NCBI RefSeq assembly: GCF_900460535.1
Contig: NZ_UHIL01000001.1
Location: 2,418,001-2,482,000, forward strand
DNA: 64,000 nt
From: Vibrio parahaemolyticus
GTDB lineage: Bacteria > Pseudomonadota > Gammaproteobacteria > Enterobacterales > Vibrionaceae
Reading direction: 5' to 3'
Part shown: positions 39,860 to 47,878 of the stretch, piece by piece
Layout: each line of letters opens with the position of its first letter
Numbering within the stretch: the stretch's first letter is position 1
The notes under the pieces: model-generated
Databases searched by the model: none
Told to the model about the DNA's origin: nothing
The model's input: only the letters and a program-made list of their open reading frames with translations
Position numbers and translations under genes: made by a program

Positions 39860-41896
39860 ATGTTAGAAAAGTACAGAAATCAAAGTGTTGGCTTTCAACT
39901 AAAGTTAGTCATCACTTTGTGCCTAGTAATTGCCTTTTCCAGCATTGCTGCGCTCGTTTATCGAAACGCATCTGGCGTGCTGCTAGAAAGTACGTTGAGA
40001 GAACATCAATCCAAAGTCGAGTCGATGGCAAAAACCATTGCCGGTCAGTTCGATGCTTACCTTCATACTGCTCAAGTACTCGAATCAACTTTTCGCAATG
40101 GTTACCTTGCAGGCGTTTATGTAGAAAACTACACGGTAGACTTCATGGGCCATGAAGTACCAAATATCACGCAATACAGCGAAAGTTTGATTAACGACAC
40201 AAAGCTGGTCGACAGCTTCACACGTGATACCGGAGCAATCGCAACGTTATTTGCACCACTTGGTGATGACTTCATTCGCGTTTCAACATCATTAAAAGAT
40301 CCGCAAGGTAAGCGTGCAGTAGGCACGACTCTTGGACGCAACCATCCTGGTTACCAACTCTTAAAGAGCGGAAAACCTTACTACGCGCAAATCAAACTAT
40401 ATGGCGAACGCTACATTACCTATTACGCGCCAATCAAAGACGCTAACGGTAACGTATCTGGCTTGTCATTTATCGGTTTGCCAGTAGACCAAGCCACACA
40501 AACTCTGTTTGATGCACTAGAAGATATTAAGTGGGGTGACACAGGCTACACCATCATTGTCGATAACGACAAAAACAATCTTGGTAAGTACTTACTCCAC
40601 CCAACCAAGAGCGCTACCGATCCTTCAATCGTAGAAGTTCGTGATTACGATGGTAACAAGCCTTTCCATAAGATTTTCGAACAAAAGAGTGGTCTGATCC
40701 GCTACCCATTCCAATACGGATCAACCGTCGGTGAAAAATACTTAGTGTTCACCGAAGTACCCGGCTGGAACTGGAAACTACTGGGCGGTACATTCATCAA
40801 AGAAGTGACCAAAGGCAGCGACACGCTACTTAAACTGATAGCCATCATTTCTTCGGTAGCAGCGAGCATCACTTTTGTTGTGCTCACTCTGTTCTTAAAT
40901 CGCAGCTTACAGCCTCTAACGGTGTTGAACTCTTACATGACGCGCCTAGCTAATGGTGAAGTCAGCTTACAAATTCCGTCGTCTCGTAAACGTTCTAAAA
41001 ATGAGATTGTGAATTTGAATAACGGCGTTGCAAGCATGGCAAATCAACTGAATGAGTTAGTTGGCCAGATTCGTTCTACCAGCGATTTAGTCGAAAGTAA
41101 CTCGACCAGTGTAGCAAGCGATGCTCATAGCAACTTAACCCAAGCGGATCGTCAGCAAGAAGAAGTTGAGCAAGTCGTAACAGCAATCGAAGAGATGGCC
41201 TCTTCCGCTCAATCGGTGGCGCAGCAAGTAGAAAGCATTGCTGAGAATGTCCGCTCAGCGAACTTAGATAGCCAATCTGGTTTGACGATTGTTGAAGGCG
41301 TATGTGTCGACGTGGCGCAGTTGAATAATCAATTGGATCAATCAGCCGAAGCCATCGAACAAGTCAACCGTGACAGTGAAAGTATCCAAACCGTCACAAG
41401 AATGATCGACGAAATTGCCGAGCAAACCAACCTACTCGCTCTCAACGCAGCAATTGAAGCGGCACGTGCCGGTGAGCAAGGCCGTGGGTTTGCTGTGGTC
41501 GCGGATGAAGTTCGCACATTAGCGCACCGTACGCAAAGCTCAGTGCAAGACGTAGTTGGGATTATCGAGAAGCTAAAAGGCTCAACACAAAATGCCGTAA
41601 CCATGATGACTGACAGCCAACGCAGTGCGAATCAGGTGCTAGACAAAGCGCAAGACGCAGGCACCGCACTCGAAGCGATTGCCGTTCAGGTACAATCTAT
41701 CGCCTCTCAAGCTGATGCCATTGCCGCGACCTCGGAAGAACAAGCTCAAGTTTCACAAGAAATTGCAGCCAACGCGCATTCAATCAGTGAGCTAAACCGA
41801 GAGAGCCGTAACACCAGCGCGAAAACATCACAAAGTGCTATCGAGTTACAGCAACAAGCGAGAAATTTAAAAGAGCAAGTGGACTTCTTCCATTAA
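39860..41896 (+). CDS. Methyl-accepting chemotaxis protein with Cache sensor domain
   Basis: A 678-aa transmembrane chemoreceptor. TM1 is at about residues 16-36. A large double-Cache-like periplasmic ligand domain (40-320, with [19 protein letters not shown] and WKLLGGTF) is followed by TM2 (about 325-347), a HAMP domain (350-400), and a long cytoplasmic signalling coiled coil. The highly conserved tip is [20 protein letters not shown] plus [14 protein letters not shown]. No C-terminal CheR-tethering pentapeptide is seen (it ends QVDFFH). The ligand is unknown. It is a single-gene unit with its own terminator. Confidence 0.93.
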   Translation: MLEKYRNQSVGFQLKLVITLCLVIAFSSIAALVYRNASGVLLESTLREHQSKVESMAKTIAGQFDAYLHTAQVLESTFRNGYLAGVYVENYTVDFMGHEVPNITQYSESLINDTKLVDSFTRDTGAIATLFAPLGDDFIRVSTSLKDPQGKRAVGTTLGRNHPGYQLLKSGKPYYAQIKLYGERYITYYAPIKDANGNVSGLSFIGLPVDQATQTLFDALEDIKWGDTGYTIIVDNDKNNLGKYLLHPTKSATDPSIVEVRDYDGNKPFHKIFEQKSGLIRYPFQYGSTVGEKYLVFTEVPGWNWKLLGGTFIKEVTKGSDTLLKLIAIISSVAASITFVVLTLFLNRSLQPLTVLNSYMTRLANGEVSLQIPSSRKRSKNEIVNLNNGVASMANQLNELVGQIRSTSDLVESNSTSVASDAHSNLTQADRQQEEVEQVVTAIEEMASSAQSVAQQVESIAENVRSANLDSQSGLTIVEGVCVDVAQLNNQLDQSAEAIEQVNRDSESIQTVTRMIDEIAEQTNLLALNAAIEAARAGEQGRGFAVVADEVRTLAHRTQSSVQDVVGIIEKLKGSTQNAVTMMTDSQRSANQVLDKAQDAGTALEAIAVQVQSIASQADAIAATSEEQAQVSQEIAANAHSISELNRESRNTSAKTSQSAIELQQQARNLKEQVDFFH

Positions 41897-41955
41897 TCCC
41901 CAGCCCTTCTCCTCTTATCATTGTTCAAAACGTGTAAGAGGCACTCAAGAACCTA

Positions 41956-41981
41956 AAGAGCCGAAGATCTCGGCTCTTTTT
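41956..41981 (+). terminator. Terminator after the MCP gene
   Basis: AGAGCCGA-AGATC-TCGGCTCT followed by T5. Confidence 0.85.
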
Positions 41982-42043
41982 GTTTCACTTAAAGCCACGC
42001 TTTTTGATAGAATTTGCCGCCCTACTTTCTGTTCGAGATCGTC

Positions 42044-42883
42044 ATGAACTATCAATGCCCTCTATGTCACCAACCACTTTCGCTGACTGAAAAGACGTTT
42101 AAGTGTGAAAACAATCATCAGTTCGACCTAGCAAAAGAAGGTTATGTGAATCTGATGCCAGCACACCACAAACGTTCGAAAGATCCAGGTGACAACAAAG
42201 AAATGATGCAAGCTCGCCGCCGTTTTCTCGAAGGAAACCACTACGATCCAATGCGTCAAGAAGTGGCTCGACTATGTGCGAAATACACAGAAGGTACGAC
42301 ACACCAATTACTGGATATCGGTTGTGGTGAAGGTTATTACACCGATCAAGTGCAGCAATCTCTCTTCGAACAAGATCCACAAGCCACTGTTTTTGGTTTG
42401 GATATTTCTAAAGTGGCCATTCGTTACGCTTCTAAGCGCTACCCAAACTGCCAATTTAGTGTCGCGTCTAGCCATCGCTTACCGTTTGCAGATCAATCAC
42501 TGGATGCGATTTTGCGTATTTATGCACCATGTAAAGCAGAAGAGTTGCAACGCGTCATCAAAGACAACGGCGTAGTGATCACGGTAACGCCCGCAGGTCG
42601 TCACCTTTACCAGTTCCGCGAACGCATCTATCAAGAAGTTCGCTTACACAATGAAGAACCAGAGAACATTGAAGGCTTTGAGCTAGAGCACCAACAAAAG
42701 CTGAACTACACCATGGACTTAGAAAATGGTGTTGCATTTGATTTATTACAAATGACTCCATTTGCTTGGAAGGCGACGGATGAACTTCGTGAAGAGCTAA
42801 AGTCCGCTACACTTTTCCAGTGTGAGGCCGACTTCATGCTACGCGTTTACCGCAAGAAGCCAGTTCAACAAGAGAATCAATAG
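42044..42883 (+). CDS. rlmA: 23S rRNA (guanine745-N1)-methyltransferase
   Basis: SAM-dependent methylation of G745 in 23S rRNA. It has 279 aa from MNYQCPLCHQPL at 42044. The N-terminal zinc site uses C5, C8, C21 and H25, the same residues as E. coli RlmA(I). The Rossmann methyltransferase motif I is LLDIGCGEGYYT (about residues 90-101). The in-frame extension to 42014 is rejected. A Fur box for the next gene starts 6 bp after the stop. Confidence 0.95.
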   Translation: MNYQCPLCHQPLSLTEKTFKCENNHQFDLAKEGYVNLMPAHHKRSKDPGDNKEMMQARRRFLEGNHYDPMRQEVARLCAKYTEGTTHQLLDIGCGEGYYTDQVQQSLFEQDPQATVFGLDISKVAIRYASKRYPNCQFSVASSHRLPFADQSLDAILRIYAPCKAEELQRVIKDNGVVITVTPAGRHLYQFRERIYQEVRLHNEEPENIEGFELEHQQKLNYTMDLENGVAFDLLQMTPFAWKATDELREELKSATLFQCEADFMLRVYRKKPVQQENQ

Positions 42884-42888
42884 AGAAT

Positions 42889-42907
42889 AACGAAAATCAT
42901 TCTCATT
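42889..42907. promoter_or_regulatory. Predicted Fur box upstream of chaN
   Basis: AACGAAAATCATTCTCATT matches the Vibrio-type pattern AATGAnAATnATTnTCATT with one mismatch, 61 bp before the ATG. Confidence 0.6.
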
Positions 42908-42967
42908 TATATTGATTCATTGCTCAGCCTCCATTAATATCACTCGGACATTTTTGGAGGCTTTTCA

Positions 42968-43915
42968 ATGCGCTTTTCTATTTTAGGCCTTGCATTTGCA
43001 AGCGTACTTTCAGGGTGTGTTTCTACCACGCCAACCACATCGGCCCTTTCTTCAACAGACGTCACCACCTTTTACGATTACCAACTGCATTCTCCTTCTG
43101 GCAACGCCCTTGCTTTGCAGAACCTGCCAGATAAGTTAAAAAACGCTGACGTGATCTTGGTTGGAGAGTGGCACACTCATGCTGGTATTCATCGCTTCCA
43201 AACCGATCTACTGAGGCAGCTTTCTTCTGGCGAACGCCGTATTGCCTTATCTATGGAGCAAGTCACGCGTGACAAGCAATCGGTGCTAGACGCTTATCTA
43301 AAAGGCGAAATCGGTGAACAATACTTCATGTCACAAAGCAATGCGTGGCCAAACTATGAAAGCGATTACCGCCCACTCGTTGAGTTCGCCAAGCAAGCCA
43401 ACTTACCTGTTATCGCCGCAAATGCACCCAAATACATCGTCCGATGCATTGGTCGTCAAGGTGTTGATTACCTGAATAAATTAGATGATGAAGAACGCAG
43501 CTTTGTGGCTGAAAACGTCAATACCGCGAACAGTCCATATAAAGAAAAGTTCATGGCATCCATGCATCATGGCAAGCCAGAGCAAACTGAAAAGCAATAC
43601 GCCGCACAAGTAACGTGGGACGAAACCATGGCGGAGTCGATTGTGAAATACCTCGCTCAAAACCCAAATGCTCAAGTTGTTCATGTCGCAGGGAAATTTC
43701 ATACAGAAGCAGGTTTAGGTACCGCAGCATCCATTTTACAACGCAACCCTGAGCTTAAAGTGGTGGTGGTTAATCCAACGTCGGAAATCAGTACAAACAG
43801 CCCAGATTATCAGTTAGAAGTACTCGAACCGCCAGTTCGCTTCGTTCAAGACGTGAACCGAATGGCGGCGTATAAGCACCTATCTACACGTAATGACGAT
43901 CTTCAATGTAAATAA
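42968..43915 (+). CDS. chaN: ChaN-family haem-binding lipoprotein
   Basis: A 315-aa lipoprotein with lipobox LSGC (lipidated C17). The body is a ChaN-like (haem/cofactor-binding) domain: DVILVGEWHTHAGIHRFQTDLLRQL (about residues 60-84) and VVHVAGKFHTEAGLGTA (about 239-255), which hold conserved Glu/His positions. GGAGG lies 7 bp before the ATG. ChaN proteins bind stacked haems at the outer membrane and are iron-regulated in other bacteria. The Fur box just upstream agrees with that. Confidence 0.88.
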   Translation: MRFSILGLAFASVLSGCVSTTPTTSALSSTDVTTFYDYQLHSPSGNALALQNLPDKLKNADVILVGEWHTHAGIHRFQTDLLRQLSSGERRIALSMEQVTRDKQSVLDAYLKGEIGEQYFMSQSNAWPNYESDYRPLVEFAKQANLPVIAANAPKYIVRCIGRQGVDYLNKLDDEERSFVAENVNTANSPYKEKFMASMHHGKPEQTEKQYAAQVTWDETMAESIVKYLAQNPNAQVVHVAGKFHTEAGLGTAASILQRNPELKVVVVNPTSEISTNSPDYQLEVLEPPVRFVQDVNRMAAYKHLSTRNDDLQCK

Positions 43916-44157
43916 CGCGGCCTATCCTACATTTTAATCTAGTTATACGGTCTGTTTTTTGCTTTGCTATTTAAGAAACAATCTTGGCGGCAAAAACAGG
44001 CCCGTTTTCTCCTATCATGAGTTCCAACTTTTGATTCAGAATATCTGCGTCAAATTGGTACAAATTGATTCAAGAAATACCCTATGCCGTCGATATAGAG
44101 ATAACTGCTTTTTACCCGCACTCAGTGAAAGAGTGTCGATGTTCCAAGGAGTGTTCG

Positions 44158-44517
44158 ATGAATCCAGTAGGAAGCAACCCCGTAAACTCTTATGCTAAGC
44201 AACCGGCAGTAGTGGTACAAAATCAAGACAATCACGTTGATACGGTTGCCGCGCCACTCAAAGTTGAGCAAAACAAAGTGACACTTTCTACGGAAGGTAA
44301 GGCACTGCTAGCGGCGTTGCAGCAAATTGACCATGAGAGTAAAAAGGTAGAAGCAGAAAACAAAACAATGGGTGAAAAAGTAGAATCTTTCACTCACGGT
44401 GCACTTGGCATGGATCATCCCGACAAGATTGAAGAAGAGGAAGACGGCTCATATTCTGCAGGGCAGTATCTTTCCGCGGCGCTCACTGTTGGTGGTATCA
44501 TTTTAGCTCTCGTCTAG
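44158..44517 (+). CDS. Uncharacterised 119-aa protein with C-terminal membrane anchor
   Basis: Starts MNPVGSNPVNSYAKQP with AAGGAG 8 bases upstream; the open frame extends 31 codons further but lacks a ribosome site. The N-terminal half is Gln/Asn/Val-rich and polar. A helical charged middle follows (EGKALLAALQQIDHESKKVEAENK), then an acidic stretch (KIEEEEDGSYSAG) and a hydrophobic tail (YLSAALTVGGIILALV). It has the shape of a tail-anchored membrane protein. No family is recognised. Confidence 0.72.
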   Translation: MNPVGSNPVNSYAKQPAVVVQNQDNHVDTVAAPLKVEQNKVTLSTEGKALLAALQQIDHESKKVEAENKTMGEKVESFTHGALGMDHPDKIEEEEDGSYSAGQYLSAALTVGGIILALV

Positions 44518-44554
44518 CCGCAAAATTCCTACTCGACACGATAACAAACCGTGT

Positions 44555-44584
44555 TTGAATCCGTACTGAAAAGCAGACCATAAT
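44555..44584 (+). promoter_or_regulatory. Candidate promoter of the orphan small transcript
   Basis: TTGAAT (44555-44560), 18-bp spacer, CATAAT (44579-44584). It predicts a start near 44591, about 26 nt before a 40-codon ORF and 180 nt before a terminator. Confidence 0.4.
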
Positions 44585-44616
44585 TCCTTTCGCTTAAGAA
44601 CAAGCCATCATACAAC

Positions 44617-44739
44617 ATGGATGAATCTTTCATCTATAAGGCATGGTTCTTACTGCATTCACTCGTTTATTGCTCCCTCAATCAGGTTTCTTATGAAGGC
44701 ACTAAATGGATGACTTTAGTCCATGCTTTCAACTCCTAA
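44617..44739 (+). CDS. Putative 40-aa ORF (or part of a small RNA)
   Basis: Frame from MDESFIYKAWFLLHSLVYC to LVHAFNS, with a hydrophobic N-terminal half. There is a promoter-like element 33 bp upstream and a strong Rho-independent terminator 10 bp after the stop, so the region appears to be an independent unit of about 180 nt. No Shine-Dalgarno is visible. It may be an mRNA for a micropeptide or a non-coding RNA with a chance frame; an internal hairpin ATGGA-N9-TCCAT (44706-44724) would suit an sRNA. No homologue is recognised. Confidence 0.4.
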   Translation: MDESFIYKAWFLLHSLVYCSLNQVSYEGTKWMTLVHAFNS

Positions 44740-44748
44740 GCGTAATCC

Positions 44749-44772
44749 AAGCCCACTTCTGTGGGCTTTTTT
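44749..44772 (+). terminator. Rho-independent terminator of the orphan unit
   Basis: AAGCCCAC-TTCT-GTGGGC followed by T6. It lies 232 bp after the preceding called gene (44517), too far to be its normal terminator. Confidence 0.85.
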
Positions 44773-44838
44773 ATACCCCAACATCTGCGACCGAGTTGGC
44801 TAGCAACCCAAAATGACAATGCCGTGAATCTTTTATTA

Positions 44839-44856
44839 CCGCCACAAAAGCGTCAT
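44839..44856 (+). promoter_or_regulatory. Candidate Pho box upstream of alkaline phosphatase
   Basis: CCGCCACAAAAGCGTCAT has two 7-bp repeats 4 bp apart, each 5/7 to the CTGTCA(T/C) half-site. It is followed exactly 10 bp later by TTTAAT (44867-44872), the usual spacing of PhoB sites to -10. Confidence 0.45.
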
Positions 44857-44903
44857 AAACCGCTGCTTTAATTTCTGCGCTTTCAATAAACAAGGAAAAT
44901 ATA

Positions 44904-46481
44904 ATGAAGCGTTTAGTTTCTCCGATTATTACTGCAGTGGCTGCATCTACACTTTCATTCAATGCGCTATCCGCTGAAATCAAAAACGTTATTCTGATGA
45001 TTGGTGATGGTATGGGTCCTCAGCAAGTCGGCTTGCTAGAAACCTACGCGAACCACGCACCAAACTCGATTTACAAAGGCCAAACCACCGCGCTCTACAA
45101 GTTAGCGCAAGAAGGTGTGATTGGCTCATCTTTAACGAACCCAGAAGATGCGATCGTTGTCGACTCTGCATGTTCGGCAACAATGCTCGCAACAGGTATC
45201 CCAACCGCATCAGAAGTGATTGGTATTGACAGCCAAGGCAATCACGTTGAGACCATTTTGGAAAAAGCCAAGAGCAAAGGCAAAGCAACGGGTCTTGTTT
45301 CAGATACGCGTATGACTCATGCAACACCAGCCGCGTTTGCTGCGCATCAACCTCATCGCTCGCTAGAAAACAACATCGCTTCCGATATGCTAGAAAGCGG
45401 TGTCGACGTGTTGTTATCTGGTGGTCTTCGTCACTGGATTCCAAAATCGACTAACGACAAAGGTGAAACTTACCAAGCGCTAGAAAAGCTTACGCAAGGC
45501 AGTGTTTACCTGAAATCTAAGCGTAAAGACGAACGCAATCTGCTTACCGAAGCGCAAGACCAAGGCTACAGCCTAGCTTTCAGCCGAGACATGTTGGCAC
45601 AAGCAAAAGGCGACAAACTACTTGGCCTGTTCGCTTACTCAGGTATGGATGATGGTATTGTTTATAGCAACAGCAAAAACGATCCAAAACGCACACAACC
45701 ATCGTTGAAAGAGATGACGGTCAAAGCGCTTGATGTTCTTTCTAAAGACAAAGACGGCTTCTTCTTGATGGTTGAAGGTGGTCAAATCGACTGGGCTGGC
45801 CACAGTAACGATGCTGGTACCATGCTACATGAGTTGATTAAGTTCGACGAAGCGGTGAACTCTGTTTACGAGTGGGCGAAAGGTCGTGACGACACACTGA
45901 TCATTGTTACCGCAGACCACGAAACAGGTTCTTTTGGCTTTAGCTACTCATCAGCAAATCTACCTAAACCAGAAAAACGCAAAGGTGAAGCCTTTGAAAA
46001 ACGCGATTACGCGCCAAACTTCAACTTCGGTAAGTTTGAAATCCTAGATGGTTTATACAACCAGAAGAAAAGCTACTATGGCATGATCAGCGAGTTTGAA
46101 GCGCTAGATAAAGCACAACAAACACCAGAAAAGCTAGCTGAAGTGGTGAATGCCAACAGCGATTTTTCTATCACACCTGAGCAAGCAGCTCATGTACTAG
46201 CAAGCAAACCAAACCCATACCGAGTTGCTGGCCACTCGTACCTAGAAGTAGAAACGGTACCAACAATTAACGACTTTGATGCGTTCTTCCCATACAACGA
46301 CCGCGGTAACTTGCTCGCTCGCGAACAAGCGACCAAACAAAACACGGTATGGGGAACAGGCACGCACACTCATACACCAGTGAACGTATTCGCTTGGGGG
46401 CCTGCAGAAACCATTCTTCCAGTTTCAAAAATCATGCACCACTCCGAGCTTGGTGAGTTCCTAAAGCAACAAATCAAATAA
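44904..46481 (+). CDS. phoA: Alkaline phosphatase, Vibrio large-insert type
   Basis: Periplasmic phosphomonoesterase, 525 aa, longer than E. coli PhoA because of large surface insertions typical of the Vibrio enzyme (VAP). The signal peptide is about 23 residues (ending NALS|AEIKN). The metal-site start is ILMIGDGMGPQQ. The nucleophile is S88 in VDSACSATM, equal to mature S65 of VAP. Further metal ligands are in HATPAAFAAHQPHR, VEGGQIDWAGHSND, TADHETGS and GTHTHTPVNV. GGAAA precedes the ATG. The Pho box candidate suggests phosphate-starvation control. Confidence 0.95.
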   Translation: MKRLVSPIITAVAASTLSFNALSAEIKNVILMIGDGMGPQQVGLLETYANHAPNSIYKGQTTALYKLAQEGVIGSSLTNPEDAIVVDSACSATMLATGIPTASEVIGIDSQGNHVETILEKAKSKGKATGLVSDTRMTHATPAAFAAHQPHRSLENNIASDMLESGVDVLLSGGLRHWIPKSTNDKGETYQALEKLTQGSVYLKSKRKDERNLLTEAQDQGYSLAFSRDMLAQAKGDKLLGLFAYSGMDDGIVYSNSKNDPKRTQPSLKEMTVKALDVLSKDKDGFFLMVEGGQIDWAGHSNDAGTMLHELIKFDEAVNSVYEWAKGRDDTLIIVTADHETGSFGFSYSSANLPKPEKRKGEAFEKRDYAPNFNFGKFEILDGLYNQKKSYYGMISEFEALDKAQQTPEKLAEVVNANSDFSITPEQAAHVLASKPNPYRVAGHSYLEVETVPTINDFDAFFPYNDRGNLLAREQATKQNTVWGTGTHTHTPVNVFAWGPAETILPVSKIMHHSELGEFLKQQIK

Positions 46482-46516
46482 TCATCTTGCACTTACTTCA
46501 CGTCTTGTGATGTTCC

Positions 46517-46543
46517 AACGCTCTCTCACGAGAGCGTTTTTTT
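46517..46543 (+). terminator. Terminator after the alkaline phosphatase gene
   Basis: AACGCTCTC-TCAC-GAGAGCGTT followed by T7. Confidence 0.9.
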
Positions 46544-46617
46544 ATCCGCAAAAACAGTTGACGTTTTAAGCAACAATACTCAATATTTGCACGTCTTAAA
46601 TCATATCTACGAATACC

Positions 46618-46917
46618 ATGTGCGAAATATTTGCTAAACAACCACAGGATAATTATCAGTTTATCACTCGTTCCATCCGCATTGACGGCCATGCCACCAG
46701 CGTAAAATTAGAGTCGAGTTTTTGGACGATTCTTGAAGAAATTGCCAGTGCGCAAGACATGACCGTTCCAAAGTTTATCAGCACGGTGTATCAAGAAGCA
46801 CTGGAATACAATGGTGAAGTGAACAACTTTGCATCCTTACTGCGCTGCGCATGTCTCACGTATGCTCGCCAACCGGAAAACACGCTCCATCAAGCGCTTG
46901 CTCAACTTAACGCCTAA
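46618..46917 (+). CDS. Ribbon-helix-helix domain protein
   Basis: A 99-aa small protein. The segment SIRIDGHATSVKLESSFWTILEEIASAQDMTVPKFISTVYQEAL (residues about 19-62) has the strand-helix-helix pattern of RHH proteins of the RHH_4 type. It could bind DNA as a dimer. The ribosome site is weak; the N-terminal MCEIFAKQP is family-like. Neighbours give no clear target. Confidence 0.75.
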   Translation: MCEIFAKQPQDNYQFITRSIRIDGHATSVKLESSFWTILEEIASAQDMTVPKFISTVYQEALEYNGEVNNFASLLRCACLTYARQPENTLHQALAQLNA

Positions 46918-47069
46918 CACCTAACTATTCTTACCAAAATATTCAATGGCATCGATGAGGCTTTACGCCTCAATCGTAAGCTATTGAGCGTATTCTTATT
47001 TGTCGTACTCTAGTACTACCCAAACTCCTTTTGTACTCGCTAACCTATGCGGACAATTAAGGAGTACTC

Positions 47070-47465
47070 ATGACAAAAATGATACACACCATGATCCGAG
47101 TACGCGATCTGGACCGTTCCCTACAATTTTACCGCGACGCACTTGAGCTAGAGATCAAAGACCAATACGTTTTTGATGGTTTCTCCCTAACCTATCTAGC
47201 AAATGAAGAAACGGGCTTTGAATTAGAACTTACACACAACCACGACCAAAGCGAACCTTATACTCACGGTTCTGGTTACGGCCACCTTGCCGTTAGCGTG
47301 GACGACATCGAACAAGCTCACAAACGAATTAAATCTCTAGGTATTGAAGCAGGTGACATCAAAGCGTTTGACCACCAGCAAAAACACCTAGCGACCTTCT
47401 TTTTTGTCACCGATCCTGACGGTTACAAAATTGAGTTCCTGCAACGACAGGGACGCTACCTATAA
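47070..47465 (+). CDS. Glyoxalase I-like VOC-family metalloenzyme (second paralogue)
   Basis: A 131-aa protein with the GlxI layout and all four metal ligands: H6, E53, H72 and E122. It differs from GloA at 2617 (HGSGYGHLAVSVDD versus [12 protein letters not shown]), with insertions around QKHLATFFFV. It probably detoxifies an aldehyde-thiol adduct; methylglyoxal is not certain. It lies 58 bp before a quinol-monooxygenase-like gene, separated only by a 13-bp triplicate repeat, so the two may form an operon. Confidence 0.85.
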   Translation: MTKMIHTMIRVRDLDRSLQFYRDALELEIKDQYVFDGFSLTYLANEETGFELELTHNHDQSEPYTHGSGYGHLAVSVDDIEQAHKRIKSLGIEAGDIKAFDHQQKHLATFFFVTDPDGYKIEFLQRQGRYL

Positions 47466-47467
47466 CT

Positions 47468-47506
47468 AAAACCGACAATTAAAACCGACAATTAAAACCG
47501 ATAGTT
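47468..47506. repeat. Three tandem 13-bp repeats
   Basis: Unit AAAACCGACAATT, exact twice (47468, 47481), with a third copy AAAACCGATAGTT (47494). It lies in the gap between two same-strand genes, from 3 bp after the first stop. Confidence 0.9.
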
Positions 47507-47523
47507 AAAAAAGAGTAAAAATT

Positions 47524-47808
47524 ATGATTCACTTGACTGCTACCTTTCACGCACAACCGGGGAAAGAACAACAACTGAAAGAAGTGCTAACTCAAGCGCT
47601 TGAGCCAACTCGCAATGAAGACGGTTGTGTTCGTTATCAGTTGTTCCAAGATAAAGACAACGCGAGCCACTTCGTTTTTCAAGAACAATTTAAAGACCAA
47701 GAAGCGTTCGAATTTCACGGTAAAACTGTGCACTTTGCACGTTTGATCAACCAGATTGAAAACTTGCTTGAATGCGAACCGAAGTTAGCGTTCTTTAACG
47801 AACTGTAA
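47524..47808 (+). CDS. Antibiotic biosynthesis monooxygenase (ABM)-domain protein
   Basis: A 94-aa ferredoxin-like-fold protein of the ABM/YgiN type (cofactorless quinol monooxygenase relatives). Motifs are MIHLTATFHAQPGKEQQLKEVL, EDGCVRYQLFQDKDN and FVFQEQFKDQEAFEFHGKTVHF. Probably a dimer; the substrate is unknown. It follows the VOC gene, suggesting a shared role with reactive small molecules. It ends at a terminator shared with mscS. Confidence 0.85.
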   Translation: MIHLTATFHAQPGKEQQLKEVLTQALEPTRNEDGCVRYQLFQDKDNASHFVFQEQFKDQEAFEFHGKTVHFARLINQIENLLECEPKLAFFNEL

Positions 47809-47830
47809 GACACAAAACTTACCGCAAATA

Positions 47831-47858
47831 AAAAGGCACTCTTTATCGAGTGCCTTTT
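47831..47858. terminator. Bidirectional terminator
   Basis: AAAAGGCACTC-TTTAT-CGAGTGCCTTTT between the ABM gene and the convergent mscS-like gene. Confidence 0.9.
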
Positions 47859-47878
47859 CGTATTTGGATAACACGCGA

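Noticed and set aside
43959..44198. 79-codon frame after chaN
   Set aside because: It overlaps the well-supported start at 44158, has no ribosome site, and the translation shows no domain pattern.
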